Below are positions 62,720-64,000 of a stretch of 64,000 nucleotides of DNA, piece by piece. The stretch covers positions 1,798,001 to 1,862,000 of the forward strand of contig NZ_AP022615.1 of the NCBI RefSeq assembly GCF_010730745.1. Direction: 5' to 3'. The stretch is from Mycobacterium heidelbergense. GTDB lineage: Bacteria; Actinomycetota; Actinomycetes; Mycobacteriales; Mycobacteriaceae. The notes below the pieces were generated by a model. The model was not told the origin of the DNA. It did not search any database and saw only the letters and a list, made by a program, of their open reading frames with translations. The translations under genes and the position numbers were made by a program. The stretch's first letter is position 1, and each line of letters opens with the position of its first letter.

Positions 62720-63163
62720 ATGAGCCCTCGTTCGGCCGGCAGAAGAGTCTTGGCCCGGGTCTGGATGCCTCTGGTCGCCGTCGTCGCGCTCGGTGTGGGT
62801 GGGGTGGCCATGTGGAAGGTGCACGAGTTCTCCAATCCCCCGCCCGTCATCACCGTCAATCAGCCGGCGGCACCGCCGGAGTTCAGTATCAAACGGCTCA
62901 CCTATGAGTTGTTCGGCTCCGTCGGGCAAGGGGGGATGCTCGTCTGGGTGGACATCGACGGGCATCCGCATCAGGTCAATCTCACGACCTTGCCGTGGTC
63001 GCACACGGAGGCGACCACACTCACCGTAGTGTCCGGCAGCATCTCGGCGCAGGTTCATGGTGGTGAAGTCGGCTGCCGGCTGCGGGTGAATGGCGTTGTC
63101 CGCGCTGAACAGTCCGATACCCATCAGGATGCACATGTCTTTTGCTTGGTGAAATCCGCATGA
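62720..63163 (+). CDS. MmpS family membrane protein
   Basis: 147 residues. One N-terminal membrane helix (WMPLVAVVALGVGGVAMWKV, about 15-34) and an exported beta-sandwich domain with the MmpS pattern (FSIKRLTYELFGSVGQGGML, then WVDIDGHPHQVNL and VGCRLRVNGVVRAEQ). MmpS proteins partner with MmpL transporters for lipids or siderophores. Its stop overlaps the mmpL start as ATGA. Confidence 0.92.
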   Translation: MSPRSAGRRVLARVWMPLVAVVALGVGGVAMWKVHEFSNPPPVITVNQPAAPPEFSIKRLTYELFGSVGQGGMLVWVDIDGHPHQVNLTTLPWSHTEATTLTVVSGSISAQVHGGEVGCRLRVNGVVRAEQSDTHQDAHVFCLVKSA

Positions 63164-64000
63164 GCGAGCATCGGGCGGAGCATCGGATAAGACGCCCCTT
63201 CGTCCCCAGAATGGTCCGCATCCTCGCGATACCGATCATCGGCTTCTGGGCCCTGCTCGCCGTGTCGACGAACACCTTCATGCCGCAGGTCGAAAGGGTC
63301 GCAGAGGAACTCGCGGGGCCGGTGGTGCCGCACTACGCGCCGTCGCAGCGGGCGTTGCTGTCCATCGGCGCGAAGTTCCACGAGTCCGATTCGACCAGCT
63401 TGGCCATGATCGTGCTGGAAGCCAACCGGCCATTGGGCGATGCGGATCATCAGTACTACGACGATTTGATGCGCCGGCTCAACCAAGACCCCAAGCATGT
63501 GCAGTACGTCATGGATCTGTGGGGGAAGCCGATCACCGCGGCCGGGGCGCAGAGCCTCGACGGCAAGTGCGCATACGTGCTGTTGCGTCTCGCGGGCGAT
63601 ATCGGCCAGATGCAAGCGAATGAGTCCGTTGCCGCCGTCCGGGACATCGTCGCGAAGGACACGCCGCCGCCCGGGCTCAAGGTCTACGTCAGCGGCGCGG
63701 CCCCGCTTGCCTCGGACACGGTGGCCATTGCGAATTCGAGCCTGAACGACATCACGATCGTGACGATCTTCCTCATCATCGGGATGTTGCTGCTGGTGTA
63801 CCGCTCCATCGTCACCCTGTTCGTGCCCTTGGCCGGCGTTCTGTTCGAGATGCTGGTCGCGAAGGGGGTTATCGCAACCCTCGGGCATCTCGGGTACATC
63901 GAACTCTCGTCGTTCGCCGTGAACATCGTCGTCGCGCTGACCCTGGGAGCGGGGACGGACTACGGCATCTTCCTGATGGGCCGCTATCACGAGGCGCGAC
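63160..64000 (+). CDS. MmpL family RND transporter, N-terminal part (cut by window end)
   Basis: The first 280 residues are present. Basic N-terminus, transmembrane helix 1 (ILAIPIIGFWALLAVST), periplasmic porter domain with SQRALLSIGAKFHESDS and GLKVYVSGAAPLASDTVAI, helices 2 and 3 (IFLIIGMLLLVYRSIVTLFV), and the proton-relay Asp-Tyr pair in helix 4 (TLGAGTDYGIFLMGRYHEAR). It exports an envelope lipid or siderophore using proton motive force. The rest lies beyond the window. Confidence 0.93.
   Translation, partial: MSEHRAEHRIRRPFVPRMVRILAIPIIGFWALLAVSTNTFMPQVERVAEELAGPVVPHYAPSQRALLSIGAKFHESDSTSLAMIVLEANRPLGDADHQYYDDLMRRLNQDPKHVQYVMDLWGKPITAAGAQSLDGKCAYVLLRLAGDIGQMQANESVAAVRDIVAKDTPPPGLKVYVSGAAPLASDTVAIANSSLNDITIVTIFLIIGMLLLVYRSIVTLFVPLAGVLFEMLVAKGVIATLGHLGYIELSSFAVNIVVALTLGAGTDYGIFLMGRYHEAR

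Overview
The window comes from a high-GC actinobacterium, almost certainly a slow-growing nontuberculous Mycobacterium. It holds a complete mce1 operon in the Mycobacterium tuberculosis gene order (mce1R / fadD5-yrbE1A-yrbE1B-mce1A-F-mas), a true PE_PGRS gene (frameshifted), an MmpS/MmpL pair and F420-type oxidoreductases. I can support the genus but not the species.

Layout. (1) 1-18662 is core chromosome: a phosphodiester glycosidase and a DUF1275 membrane protein, then the leftward mce1 lipid-import operon from fadD5 (16737) to the last Mce-associated protein (2166). mce1R is divergent, with a perfect palindrome in the shared promoter region, and homologues of Rv0164 and Rv0163 follow. (2) 18663-20141 is a scar: a piece of an IS1081-type (IS256 family) transposase fused to decayed tyrosine recombinases. 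(3) 20142-43330 is an accessory island made of four tandem copies (A-D) of one three-gene cassette. Each encodes an exported glycine-rich PGRS-like protein without a PE domain, an exported Ala-rich helical protein, and a cytosolic EccA/CbbX-like AAA+ protein with an altered Walker A. Each copy has a conserved ~260-bp leader and a conserved ~390-bp intergenic block. Copies A/B and C/D form two subtypes that agree in the tail of gene 2, in the ATPase motifs and in the intergenic filler. Gene 2 of copy B is split by a 1765-bp IS1634-family element with a 22-bp target duplication. (4) 43330-44300 holds remnants of an alpha/beta hydrolase and an FAD monooxygenase. (5) 44304-62551 is a metabolic region. 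A leftward chain of eight tightly packed genes (unknown protein, NIPSNAP-like protein, P450, zinc alcohol dehydrogenase, HpcH-type aldolase, SDR, alpha/beta hydrolase, iron alcohol dehydrogenase) is neighboured by a CaiB-type CoA transferase, a DUF1778/GNAT toxin-antitoxin pair, a broken PE_PGRS gene, a DUF427 protein, an F420 oxidoreductase plus thioesterase, and a rightward SMP-30 lactonase/thioesterase/TetR operon. Three transcription units share an identical spaced motif (TGACACTT-N9-TTTGTAAAG) and probably form one regulon. (6) The right edge has a small membrane protein and an mmpS-mmpL operon cut by the window end.

The strongest candidate for an undescribed system is the cassette array. 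It looks like an envelope/secretion module in which a dedicated EccA-like chaperone accompanies two exported partner proteins, with no ESX core genes nearby. The regulon around the P450 operon is the second most interesting feature.
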